DNA of 64,000 bases from Bacteroidales bacterium (lineage in GTDB: Bacteria; Bacteroidota; Bacteroidia; Bacteroidales; UBA932): positions 351,037 through 415,036 of the forward strand of contig JAGBAO010000013.1 of the NCBI GenBank assembly GCA_017938925.1, given 5' to 3'. The notes under the pieces are model-generated. The model was not told where the DNA came from. It did not search any database and worked only from the letters and a program-made list of their open reading frames with translations. Positions 50,672 to 59,168 of this stretch are shown piece after piece. Within the stretch, counting starts at the first letter, position 1. Each line of letters opens with the position of its first letter. The position numbers were made by a program, and so were the translations under genes.

Positions 50672-52657
50672 TTACTCAGCAACCGGTGTAAGAGCTTTGA
50701 CGGTTACTGTCACGTCGTTGATATAATGTACGGCTTTGCCGTTGGTGTATTTACCTGCAACAGGAGTTATATTGAGTCTGTCACCTTTTTCTACACCGTC
50801 TATCGTGAAAGTATATTTCTCCCACTTACCATAATTTGTCAACTGCTGAGAATCAGAAGTCCCGTTAATGGTAACATTATCCATATGCAGATCATCCTGA
50901 CGTGTGCCCGTCATACTCGACACAGCCATATGCAATTCGTTTTGTCTGTCATCTGCTCTGCGAGCCATAGTGACCTTGACTTCCAATGTTGCTGTGCTGC
51001 GATCAGGTATTGCAGTCAATTCAGGAGTTACAATGGATGTCGTATATGATCCTGAACCCAACTTAAAGTACCCACAGTGACCAAACATATATGTGGTGCC
51101 ATTATTCCTATAATACGCCCAGTCCTTCAGACGTGACGTAGCAGCCAATGCTGAACGGAATGTCTCATTTTTCGTAGAACCATTGGCATCACTGCTGAAT
51201 GCCCTATACACCAGATTGGCATCTACAGCTTCACATTCTCCTGTCATTGCCTCCATTGCAGATTTCTTAGTAGCACCGGCTGCCCCAGCTACGGTCTCAG
51301 CTCCTCCTACGATTTCTGCAAAATCTTCAGCAAGGATCACTTCTCCGACTTTCGCCTCAGAAGCAGGGACTGTCACATTTTCAAATGTAGTGGTAGTACA
51401 AGTCACTACATTGCTTATCAGATTATTGTTAATATCTGTCACCTTGAACTTATATGCTGTATTCTGTGCAAGACCTCCGAACACCCACTTAGGCTGCATA
51501 TCTTTCCACAGATCACTGACTTTACTATAATCATAATAATCATGCGGCACAAGATATGAAACCACCAGATTATCATCAGCATCATACAGATAGAGTTTGT
51601 AATCTCTTGCGACATCATCCTTCACACTTGTCCCGCAGGTCCATGTGAACGAAGCTGTAGATGATGTCGTTTCACATGCTGTTGCAGTCAGATGGGCATA
51701 GGCATCACTGATCGCACCCATATAATGAATGGTGTTCCTCTTGAATTCATATTCTCCGACCTTTGACCTCGTGTATATCTGGCCGTCAGTCATAGTCACA
51801 GTCACATTGACTTCTGAAACTTTGGTCGGAAGCACCGCAATATAATAATCTCCCTGCTCCATTCCATCTGCATCACTAAGCGTCACACTATATCTTGCAC
51901 TTGTGTTTCCATACTTCGCATGCCAAGCCTGAAGTACAGGTTCAGCAGAAGAGAAATCAACAAAGACATCACCGGCAATATGTTCCGTGCCATTTCCTGA
52001 TACGGCAATGGAAGCCACCTTTCCGGCGAACTCCTCCGGCACAGTGAATTTCAGAAGAGAAACGAGATTCTTGAAAGAAACATTCTCTTCAAGGCTGCTG
52101 GCCTTTGCAATTGCAGATCCGCGGTTCTTGTCGAAACTATTCTTTGTCGCCGTCTGACTCGGAGAGATATAAAATCTTGCAAAAGACTTCTCAACATTGC
52201 AATAGTATGTCTCCGAATAAGTGTAAAGCATGATATACTTGCCGGCAGCAGGATTGAACGAATCTTCGGATGCTCCCTTTTTGTCATCGGCTGTAATGGT
52301 AAAATCTGCTGTCAGGCCGGCCCCCTCGGTAGCAAATTTATATCCCTTATACCAGTTTCCCTCATCTGTAGGCAGATTGCTTCCAGTAACTATATTATTC
52401 TCATCGGATGCCTCAAAAACTATCACGGCATCTCCGCTCTTCCAATGCACCATACGGCCGTCAGTATCATCCGTATCGTTCGGATCCAGCTGAGACTTGG
52501 ATGATGGGGTGATATCACCGACATTCTCCCTGACAGCAGTGAACGAGAACTGTCCGAATTCGATCGCCTCATTCTCCTGCTGAGGATTTTCTTCCTTGAC
52601 ACATGAAACAGCAGCGGCAAGTGCAAGAATCAAAAGAATTGATTTAGTTGTCTTCAT
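50672..52657 (-). CDS. Fimbrillin-like surface lipoprotein with FN3 and jelly-roll module
   Basis: The 661-aa protein has a lipobox (AAVSC, C19). Residues 30-325 follow the fimbrillin-like pattern (VHWKSGDAVIVFEA, LVSLLKFTVPEEFAGKVASIAVSGNG, GDYYIAVLPTKV, RNTIHYMGAI). After this comes one copy of the FN3/jelly-roll module also found three times at 42480-45510 (SSTASFTWTCG, VGEVILAEDFAE, GYFKLGSGSY, TSIVTPELTAIP). It may be a surface adhesin or glycan-binding protein. A strong ribosome site (AGGAGGAAA, 52670-52662) lies before the ATG and overlaps the stop of the small upstream peptide. The gene looks more AT-rich than its neighbours by eye. Confidence 0.82.
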   Translation of the reverse strand: MKTTKSILLILALAAAVSCVKEENPQQENEAIEFGQFSFTAVRENVGDITPSSKSQLDPNDTDDTDGRMVHWKSGDAVIVFEASDENNIVTGSNLPTDEGNWYKGYKFATEGAGLTADFTITADDKKGASEDSFNPAAGKYIMLYTYSETYYCNVEKSFARFYISPSQTATKNSFDKNRGSAIAKASSLEENVSFKNLVSLLKFTVPEEFAGKVASIAVSGNGTEHIAGDVFVDFSSAEPVLQAWHAKYGNTSARYSVTLSDADGMEQGDYYIAVLPTKVSEVNVTVTMTDGQIYTRSKVGEYEFKRNTIHYMGAISDAYAHLTATACETTSSTASFTWTCGTSVKDDVARDYKLYLYDADDNLVVSYLVPHDYYDYSKVSDLWKDMQPKWVFGGLAQNTAYKFKVTDINNNLISNVVTCTTTTFENVTVPASEAKVGEVILAEDFAEIVGGAETVAGAAGATKKSAMEAMTGECEAVDANLVYRAFSSDANGSTKNETFRSALAATSRLKDWAYYRNNGTTYMFGHCGYFKLGSGSYTTSIVTPELTAIPDRSTATLEVKVTMARRADDRQNELHMAVSSMTGTRQDDLHMDNVTINGTSDSQQLTNYGKWEKYTFTIDGVEKGDRLNITPVAGKYTNGKAVHYINDVTVTVKALTPVAE

Positions 52658-52668
52658 AGTATTTCCTC

Positions 52669-52824
52669 CTATTCCCAGCTGAATTCCAGATAATTATACT
52701 GCTCAGTCTGCTGAGCACTGAAACAGATGACTCCTTCCGGAACCATTTCAAGGGTTCGAATCTGCGGAGCAGCGTACTCCACTGATTTCACGGATTTACT
52801 CCGATTAAAGTTTAAAGTGTACAT
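52669..52824 (-). CDS. 51-residue leader-type peptide at the head of the second locus
   Basis: A small frame (ATG at 52824, TAG at 52671-52669) encodes MYTLNFNRSKSVKSVEYAAP and then QIRTLEMVPEGVICFSAQQ, ending LEFSWE. Short Bacteroidota peptides with a Y.AP....LE....EG..C.S pattern are known to me as unassigned hypothetical proteins near surface lipoprotein genes, and this fits. It has no signal peptide. Its stop overlaps the ribosome site of the next gene, so the two are probably translationally coupled. It lies 52 nt after a promoter box. It is shorter than usual ORF cut-offs and easily missed. Function is unknown. Confidence 0.7.
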   Translation of the reverse strand: MYTLNFNRSKSVKSVEYAAPQIRTLEMVPEGVICFSAQQTEQYNYLEFSWE

Positions 52825-52875
52825 AAGTATGGATTGTTAATTGGTTGTCTTAAGGGTGACTGATTACGTCTGATG

Positions 52876-52905
52876 CAAAGTTAGCAAGTTGCCCCCCCCG
52901 ACGAA
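52876..52905 (-). promoter_or_regulatory. Putative promoter of the second locus with a G8 tract in its spacer
   Basis: On the minus strand TAACTTTG (52883-52876) matches TAnnTTTG. TTCG (52905-52902), a 3-of-4 match to TTTG, lies 18 nt upstream. The spacer holds eight consecutive G (52899-52892). A tract of nine G would give the 19-nt spacing seen at the toxin promoter (63394-63424). Confidence 0.5.
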
Positions 52906-52942
52906 CACTTCAGACCCATATCCAAGCCAACATCAAACCCCA

Positions 52943-52985
52943 TGAAAAATAAAAAATGCCTCAGACAAACGTCAAAAGGCATTTT
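52943..52985 (-). terminator. Rho-independent terminator after the DUF6377 gene
   Basis: Minus-strand AAAATGCCT (52985-52977) pairs with AGGCATTTT (52961-52953), 9 bp around a 15-nt loop, and is followed by a T-rich tail (TTATTTTTC). It separates the regulator from the second locus promoter. Confidence 0.65.
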
Positions 52986-53025
52986 GTAATATCTCCGTCA
53001 ACCTTAACATCAAACTTTATCAAGA

Positions 53026-54615
53026 CTATTCCAAAGGAATCTGCATTAGTCTTCGCTCAAATTCTTCCCTTGAATACTTGGATTTCTCGGCCGCGCGCGA
53101 ACGATATGTGTAAACCGTGGAAATCGTATAACTCATGAAACTGGCAATCTTCATGCTGTCCGTCATTCCCATCCTCATGATAGCCAGTACCCTGAGTTCT
53201 ACGGGCATCTGACCCGACTTGACTATACGGTATTCAGATCCTTCCTTCATCATCTCGTTGACCCGATCCACGAATGACGGGAACATGGAGAGGAAATTCT
53301 CATCGAACATAGCATAGAACCGCCTCTTGTCATCTTCAAAGCGGGACGGAAATTTGAGGACATCGTAAACCTTGTCTATCCCGTCTTTCTTGGCCATCTT
53401 TCTCAACTCCTTGTGATATTGATCGGCAGAATCGATGTAGCTTGCTGAACTGACCATGTATTCAAACAGGTAATTGTTCTTGATCATGTCTGCCTCACGG
53501 AGCCGGCGATAAGAGTCCTCCAGTCTGAGTCTGAGTTTGAAATTATAGATCAGTGCAAAGACAGAGATGACCAGAAGCATCGCAAGGACAATAAGAGATA
53601 CCAGCAATGCACGACGTGATGATTTCTCCTCCTTTGCAAGAAGATCCATTATTTTATTGGAAGCGCTCTGCGCATAACTCATTCGAGCCACCTGCTTATA
53701 CTTGAACGAGTTGGTCATGGCCAATGTGATGTAGTGGGATGCCTCCTCCAATTCCCCGCGCTTGCGAAGAGACCTTGCCAATGAAATGAGAGACAGGTTG
53801 TCAAGTGTCGGTTCTCTGAGATTATAGACAGAAGCCATGGCAAGGTGCACCAGCCTCTTGTCCGGTTCCTTCAGAAAGTCATACAGAACCGCATTATAGC
53901 GATGCCACGAAGCAAGCCGGCGATCGTTGTCTGCCATATGCTTCACGGACTTGAGCATTTCCAGAGCCTCTGCATATCTTTCTCCATCACGAAGTTCGGA
54001 GATTCTTATCTGATATGCCTTGAAACTTGTCGAATCTATATCAAGCGCCGCCTTCCTCAAGGCAGTCAGTTTGTCCCGATAATAAGAAGCCGGATGATTG
54101 AGGAACACATCTCCAGGAGCATTGAACGCACGGACAAACATTGAATAATATACGGACTCGGCCCTGTGATAATAGTGCAACAATCCGTCGTCTGAAAGTC
54201 CGGACACATCAAATTCTTCAATCCTGTTCAGCGCTCCAAGAAAATCCTCCTTCATCTGAGCGACTGTGGACAAAGCCATGACTGCATGCATCTGAGAATC
54301 CTTGTCTCCTACTTCTTCGGCGAGTGTAAGCATCTGCTCCGAGTACATCGCCAAAGTATCGACAGACAGATTCGCATAAAGATCCACAAGCTCTGAATAG
54401 AGATGGAGCTTTGAGTCCACATCGGCCGTGGACATCAGATCATCTTGCAAGCTCCTGATTCTTCGATAATGATCACTCATCGTCTGGGGAAACTTCTCTA
54501 TCTCCTTGTCAAGAAGCTCCAGAGCATCCTCCAGATCACTGTCCTGACTATCTCTGTCCGGCACGCATGAGAAGCAGGACAGAGCAATGAAAACGATGAG
54601 CAGCAGATACTTCAT
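53026..54615 (-). CDS. DUF6377 membrane protein with C-terminal HTH-like region, putative regulator
   Basis: The product of about 529 aa matches the DUF6377 family. It has a signal peptide with a lipobox-like end (FSC), a helical TPR-like region (about 30-320), one membrane helix (RRALLVSLIVLAMLLVISVF), a coiled-coil-like stretch (FKLRLRLEDSYRRLREAD) and a cytoplasmic part ending in a LuxR-like HTH (ELRVLAIMRMGMTDSMKIAS, then MSYTISTVYTYRSR). Such proteins may link a periplasmic signal to DNA binding. I use the ATG at 54615; the upstream in-frame TTG overlaps buk. It lies 5 nt after buk and just upstream of the second locus, which lacks any other visible regulator. Confidence 0.78.
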   Translation of the reverse strand: MKYLLLIVFIALSCFSCVPDRDSQDSDLEDALELLDKEIEKFPQTMSDHYRRIRSLQDDLMSTADVDSKLHLYSELVDLYANLSVDTLAMYSEQMLTLAEEVGDKDSQMHAVMALSTVAQMKEDFLGALNRIEEFDVSGLSDDGLLHYYHRAESVYYSMFVRAFNAPGDVFLNHPASYYRDKLTALRKAALDIDSTSFKAYQIRISELRDGERYAEALEMLKSVKHMADNDRRLASWHRYNAVLYDFLKEPDKRLVHLAMASVYNLREPTLDNLSLISLARSLRKRGELEEASHYITLAMTNSFKYKQVARMSYAQSASNKIMDLLAKEEKSSRRALLVSLIVLAMLLVISVFALIYNFKLRLRLEDSYRRLREADMIKNNYLFEYMVSSASYIDSADQYHKELRKMAKKDGIDKVYDVLKFPSRFEDDKRRFYAMFDENFLSMFPSFVDRVNEMMKEGSEYRIVKSGQMPVELRVLAIMRMGMTDSMKIASFMSYTISTVYTYRSRAAEKSKYSREEFERRLMQIPLE

Positions 54616-54620
54616 AGAGG

Positions 54621-55742
54621 TCAAGAGATTATCCTGTCCCTATTGTATTCCTTGATTTCGAACTCTCCCGCAAGGATTCCATAGCCGTTCTCCGCGAGGG
54701 ACTCGAGCTCGTTCTCACCGGCATAGACCTCAACCGGAGCGATGAAACTGACACGGTCGGTGATGTCCCTTACGATATCCTTGGCATGGGCTATTCCGCC
54801 GGTGAGGACTATGGCATCCACCTTTCCACCCACGACGGTAGCGAGAGAACCTATATATTTTGCAACTGAAACTGCAAATCCCTTGAGGAACCTGTCGCAC
54901 TCAGCGTCACCATCCTGGGCACGGGCTACGATCTCACGGATGTCGTTTGTTCCGAAATATGCGACAGCACCACCCTTGCCGACAAGTTTCTTCTTGACCT
55001 CGTCCTTGGTGTATTTTCCGCTGAAACACATCTCCACGAGCGGGAATCCGGGCACGGAGCCTGCTCTTTCCGGGCTTATCGGGCCGTCGCCTCCGAGGGC
55101 GTCGTTTGTGTCTATCACAAGGCCGTTCCTATGAAGCGACACAGACGAGCCACCACCCATATGGGCAACGATGACCGTCACATCCTTATTGGTCTTACCC
55201 ACGCTGCGGGCATATCTGCGGACCATGGCACGCGAGTTAAGAGCGTGGAAAAGAGTCCTTCTTTCGAATTCAGGGATACCGCCCACCTTCACCTCCGGAA
55301 GCATTTCGTCCGCCATAGGAGGATCTGCTATGAAAGCGCGGCATTTCTGAGTTATTCCCTTCTTCTGACGGGCCTCGTTCACTTCCTGTGCGATATCGTC
55401 AGCAATAAGGGCGCTCAGGTTGCAGGCATGCACTCCGTCCTTGCCGGACATCAGGGCATCGCGCATTTCCTGATTCACCTCATAGACTCCTGTCCTTATC
55501 GGAGTTATGAGGCCGCCTCTTGCCATGCATATGTCTATGGATTCCAATGCGATTCCCCTGTCTGAGAGAAAAGCCGTGATGGTGTCGCGGCGCATGGGGG
55601 TCTGGTCCATTACGGACGGATACAGCGCTACCTCTTCTGCGCTGTGTGTCAGATTCTGCTCGAAAAGTTTCTCTCCGGCATCATAGAATCCGATCTTTGT
55701 GGAGGTGGAGCCGGTGTTGATCACCAGTATTCTACCTTTCAT
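54621..55742 (-). CDS. buk: Butyrate kinase
   Basis: Buk converts butyryl phosphate and ADP to butyrate and ATP (some members prefer branched-chain acyl phosphates). The 373-aa protein of the ASKHA kinase fold shows ILVINTGSTSTKIGFYD, CMARGGLITPIRTGVYEV, VTVIVAHMGGGSSVSLHRNG, IDTNDALGGDGPISPERAG and DAIVLTGGIAHAKDIV. Length is slightly above the usual 355. It is the third gene of ackA-ptb-buk, 39 nt after ptb, so the operon carries both enzymes of the phosphotransbutyrylase route. Confidence 0.93.
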   Translation of the reverse strand: MKGRILVINTGSTSTKIGFYDAGEKLFEQNLTHSAEEVALYPSVMDQTPMRRDTITAFLSDRGIALESIDICMARGGLITPIRTGVYEVNQEMRDALMSGKDGVHACNLSALIADDIAQEVNEARQKKGITQKCRAFIADPPMADEMLPEVKVGGIPEFERRTLFHALNSRAMVRRYARSVGKTNKDVTVIVAHMGGGSSVSLHRNGLVIDTNDALGGDGPISPERAGSVPGFPLVEMCFSGKYTKDEVKKKLVGKGGAVAYFGTNDIREIVARAQDGDAECDRFLKGFAVSVAKYIGSLATVVGGKVDAIVLTGGIAHAKDIVRDITDRVSFIAPVEVYAGENELESLAENGYGILAGEFEIKEYNRDRIIS

Positions 55743-55781
55743 ATTATAGTGGTCGTTAGTTTTGGTTATTATGCGGTCTTG

Positions 55782-56690
55782 TCATCGCACAGCCATTGCA
55801 GCCATTGCGATGGAGTTGAGCTTGGTCCCGATGCTGTCAGCACGGCTTGAAAGGACGCATGGGACCTTTGCACCCACGAGCATTCCTGCCTGCTTCACTC
55901 CTGGAACGAGCTTCGAATTCGCCTTGTAAAAGACGTTTCCTGACTCTATGTTAGGGAAGAGGAGGCAGTCCGGATCGCCAGCTACTTCGCTCACCAGTCC
56001 CTTGATCTTCACTGACTCCATATCGATCGCCACATCAAGAGCCAACGGGCCGTCAGCTATGCAGCCCTTGATCTGTCCGCGGTCCACCATCTTTGCAAGG
56101 AGAGCGGCGTCAATGGAGGCCGGCTGGCTCGGAAGCACCTGCTCGGTTGCCGCGATGATGGCCACCTTAGGTTTTGCCACGCCCACTGCCTTTGCAGTCC
56201 TGACAAGACATTCCATGATCACCTGCTTCTGCTTGATGTCCGGAGCCGGGATCACAGCCACATCTCCCACAAACAGGAGCTTGTGATAACTCGGAATTTC
56301 GAGAGTGGTGCAGTGAGTCAGGGTGCCCTTAGGAGGAAGGAGTCCTGTCTCCTTGTTCAGGATAGCACGAAGGAACTTGTCTGTCGAGCAGAGTCCCTTC
56401 ATAAGGAAGTCACCCTCTCCGTCACGTATCATCTGGACAGCCTGAGCGATGGACTTCATCTCATCAGTATTATGGACAACCGTGAAGAGGTGCTCAGAAA
56501 CGCCCTCATCCGCGCATGCCTTGGAGATCATATCCTTGTCACCCACAAGGGTAACGTCTGCAATACCCTGCTTTACAGCCTCTGCCGCAGCAGCGATAGT
56601 GTGGCCGTCGACTCCCCAGGCAGCGACCATCCTCTTGCGGTCGGCGCTGCCATGGAGTGCGGCTATTATTTCTTCGAAACTTTTATACAT
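55782..56690 (-). CDS. ptb: Phosphate butyryltransferase
   Basis: Ptb exchanges CoA of butyryl-CoA for phosphate. The 302-aa protein fits the phosphate acetyl/butaryltransferase family: AAWGVDGHTIAAAAEAVKQG, LMKGLCSTDKFLRAILNKE, LTHCTTLEIPSYHKLLFVGD, DGPLALDVAIDMESVKIKG and PNIESGNVFYKANSKL. Length (about 300) suits Ptb better than the longer Pta of enteric bacteria. It lies 14 nt after ackA. Since no pta is in the window, this enzyme could also serve acetyl-CoA; that is inference. Confidence 0.92.
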   Translation of the reverse strand: MYKSFEEIIAALHGSADRKRMVAAWGVDGHTIAAAAEAVKQGIADVTLVGDKDMISKACADEGVSEHLFTVVHNTDEMKSIAQAVQMIRDGEGDFLMKGLCSTDKFLRAILNKETGLLPPKGTLTHCTTLEIPSYHKLLFVGDVAVIPAPDIKQKQVIMECLVRTAKAVGVAKPKVAIIAATEQVLPSQPASIDAALLAKMVDRGQIKGCIADGPLALDVAIDMESVKIKGLVSEVAGDPDCLLFPNIESGNVFYKANSKLVPGVKQAGMLVGAKVPCVLSSRADSIGTKLNSIAMAAMAVR

Positions 56691-56704
56691 GTGAATTTTG
56701 ACAA

Positions 56705-57916
56705 TTACTCTTCGTTCTGAACGATGTTCATAGTGTCACGGGCAATCATCAGCTCCTCGTTGGTCGTGATGAGGGCCACCTTGACCTTGGAATCAGGAAG
56801 GGTGAGCATCGTGTCCTCTCCCCTTGCAACGTTCGCGTCATAGTCGAACTTGACTCCGAGATATGTCAGGTTCTCGCAGACCCTGCGGCGAAGACGGCTG
56901 TTGTTCTCTCCGATACCGCCGGTGAAGACGATGAGGTCCACGCCGTTCATTGCCGCTGCATAAGCACCTATATACTTTGTGATTTCGTAGGTGAGCTTCT
57001 TGAGTGTGAGTTTTGCCTTTGCATCGCCTTCATTTGCTGCCGCGTCAAGGTCACGTGCGTCGGATGACACGCATGACAGACCGAGGAAACCGCTCTTCTT
57101 GTTGAGCACCTTGCTCATTTCTGCAGCGCTGAGACCTTCCTTCTCCTGGATATATGTAACCACATCAGGATCGACGCTTCCGCTTCGTGTTCCCATGAGA
57201 AGACCCTCAAGCGGAGTGAATCCCATGGTCGTATCAATGGACTTTCCGTTCACCACAGCCGCGATAGAACTTCCGTTACCGAGGTGACAGGTGATGATCT
57301 TCGAATATCCGAGGTCGAGACCTGCGAACTTCGCACCCTTTGCAGAGACATACTTATGGCTTGTTCCGTGGAAGCCGTAGCGACGGATACGGTACTTGTC
57401 GTAATATTCGTATGGAAGAGCATACATATAGGCGTATGCCGGCATTGTCTGGTGGAAGGCCGTATCAAATACACCGACCTGCGGAACAGACGGAAGCACT
57501 GCACTTACCGCTCTGATACCGAGGATGTTTGCAGGATTATGGAGAGGTGCGAACACAGAGCATTTCTCAAGCTGCGCGATAACCTCGTCCGTAATCAGCT
57601 GGCTGCACACGAAATCCTCCGCTCCATGAACGACACGATGACCTACAGCCTCGATATCCTCAAGAGTGTTGAGCACTCCGTATTCCTTGTCAAGAAGAGC
57701 ATCAATGACAGCCTGGATACCAACAGTGTGGTCTGCTATCGGCATTTCCTTCTCAAGTTTCTCCTTTCCGGTCGCCTGATGCTTGAGGCAGCCCACTTCC
57801 ATTCCGATTCTCTCGACGAGACCTTTCGCGAGCAGATCGTAAACCTCTTCGTTCTTCATATCAAGAAGCTGATACTTCAGAGAAGAACTTCCACAATTGA
57901 CTACTAAGATGATCAT
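56705..57916 (-). CDS. ackA: Acetate kinase
   Basis: AckA makes acetate and ATP from acetyl phosphate and ADP, the usual last step of acetate fermentation. The 403-aa protein has the family motifs VNCGSSSLKYQLL near the N-terminus, AVGHRVVHGAEDF, FDTAFHQTMP, RYGFHGTSHKYVS, CHLGNGSSIAAV, GLLMGTRSGSVDP and FTGGIGENNSRLRR. It leads the ackA-ptb-buk operon, with a promoter match about 70 nt upstream. Confidence 0.97.
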   Translation of the reverse strand: MIILVVNCGSSSLKYQLLDMKNEEVYDLLAKGLVERIGMEVGCLKHQATGKEKLEKEMPIADHTVGIQAVIDALLDKEYGVLNTLEDIEAVGHRVVHGAEDFVCSQLITDEVIAQLEKCSVFAPLHNPANILGIRAVSAVLPSVPQVGVFDTAFHQTMPAYAYMYALPYEYYDKYRIRRYGFHGTSHKYVSAKGAKFAGLDLGYSKIITCHLGNGSSIAAVVNGKSIDTTMGFTPLEGLLMGTRSGSVDPDVVTYIQEKEGLSAAEMSKVLNKKSGFLGLSCVSSDARDLDAAANEGDAKAKLTLKKLTYEITKYIGAYAAAMNGVDLIVFTGGIGENNSRLRRRVCENLTYLGVKFDYDANVARGEDTMLTLPDSKVKVALITTNEELMIARDTMNIVQNEE

Positions 57917-57984
57917 TTTATGTTAATTTTTAATTGTTGTTTGCTTTTCCGATTGAAAACTTAAAATTTAAAAGTCAATCCTTG

Positions 57985-58017
57985 CAAAGTTACAAAATTT
58001 ATCGCTACTTTAGCAAA
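57985..58017 (-). promoter_or_regulatory. Putative promoter of ackA-ptb-buk
   Basis: Minus-strand TTTG (58017-58014) lies 21 nt before TAACTTTG (57992-57985), both matching the Bacteroidota boxes. The ATG is about 70 nt downstream. Confidence 0.55.
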
Positions 58018-58040
58018 AAGAAACAGGAATTCTATAGCTT

Positions 58041-59168
58041 ATGGACGTGGAGAGAGAGATTGCAGGGATAGCACTGCCTTTTACCATCGGAGCTGTCATC
58101 ACGGTCTGCACCGTGAAATTCTTCTGCGCGGGAGGGTTTGTCGTTCATGAACTGGCCTTTGCCGCATGCTTTATGAGTCTGTGCGGGCTCCTGCTCAGAA
58201 AGAGGCTGAGCCTCGGTGATGGAGCCGTCCGGACTCTCCTGATCCTTTCCTTATGCAGTTGCGGGGCGCTTTCTGGAGCTGTTTCGGCATATCATATTCC
58301 TTTTGCTGATTGCAGTTCCGTTGAAGAATATGCCATAGGATTCGGAATCCGGATGCAGAATATCATCGACTCGATTCCGTTCAGTTCAGCCCAGACCAAT
58401 GCACTGTTGAAAGCCCTGCTCACAGGGGAAAGGAGCACTCTGCCTGCCGGACTCACCGAAGCCTTCCGTGACAGCGGGGCATCCCATATACTCGCCCTGT
58501 CAGGTCTCCATCTCGGCATCATTTACGGAATCTTCTCAAAAGTCCTCTTCTTTACGGGAAACAGCGTGGCCGGGAGACGCATGCGGTCTGCCGTCATCGT
58601 CATTCTTTGCGGATTCTACACCCTGGCCACCGGAGCCGTACCCTCGATAGTCCGGGCCTTCATATTCATATTTCTCGGAGAGGCTGCACGGATGACCGGA
58701 CGCCTGCACAGTCTCAGACAGTTGCTGATGGCCTCGCTTCTGATACAGGTCATCATCGATCCGCTCTCGGTCCGGTCCGTCAGTTTCCAGCTTTCATATG
58801 CAGCCATAGCCGGAATCGCATTCATATATCCTTGGCTCAGGGATTTCTGGCCGTCAGGGGAAGCCGGAGACGACTCGTGCGGAAGGGCACTGGTCAGGGC
58901 CATGCGGTGGATATGGAACTCAGCAGCTCTGTCCATATCCTGTCAGCTTGCCACGGGACCTCTCGCATATCTGTATTTCAGCACCTTCCCTCAGCACTTC
59001 CTGCTGACCAACCTCATATCCCTGCCACTGACCGGGTTCATCATCCCCTGCGCGCTGGCCTGCCTCGGCCTTTCAGGCCTCGGCTGCTGCCCGGCATTCA
59101 TGGTCTCTGTCACAGAATGGCTGGTCAGTCTCCTGACCTGGTCGCTGGAGGTCATCGCCTCGATGTAG
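58041..59168 (+). CDS. comEC: ComEC/Rec2-family membrane protein, short form
   Basis: ComEC forms the inner-membrane channel for DNA uptake in competent bacteria. The 375-aa protein contains the competence core: LKALLTGERSTLPAGLTEAFRDSGASHILALSGLHLGIIYG, of which the last part holds the LALSGLHLG signature, then VPSIVRAFIFIFLGEAARMTGR and hydrophobic helices. It is about half the usual Bacteroidales ComEC and lacks the C-terminal metallo-beta-lactamase-like domain and most of the N-terminal OB-fold region. It may be a core-only paralogue or a reduced gene. Its 3' end overlaps the convergent ApbE gene by 17 bp. Confidence 0.8.
   Translation: MDVEREIAGIALPFTIGAVITVCTVKFFCAGGFVVHELAFAACFMSLCGLLLRKRLSLGDGAVRTLLILSLCSCGALSGAVSAYHIPFADCSSVEEYAIGFGIRMQNIIDSIPFSSAQTNALLKALLTGERSTLPAGLTEAFRDSGASHILALSGLHLGIIYGIFSKVLFFTGNSVAGRRMRSAVIVILCGFYTLATGAVPSIVRAFIFIFLGEAARMTGRLHSLRQLLMASLLIQVIIDPLSVRSVSFQLSYAAIAGIAFIYPWLRDFWPSGEAGDDSCGRALVRAMRWIWNSAALSISCQLATGPLAYLYFSTFPQHFLLTNLISLPLTGFIIPCALACLGLSGLGCCPAFMVSVTEWLVSLLTWSLEVIASM

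Noticed and set aside
52751-52775. tRNA-like GGTTCGAATC T-loop string
   Set aside because: The flanking bases do not pair as a T stem and no acceptor or anticodon stem is found; the string is in the small peptide frame.
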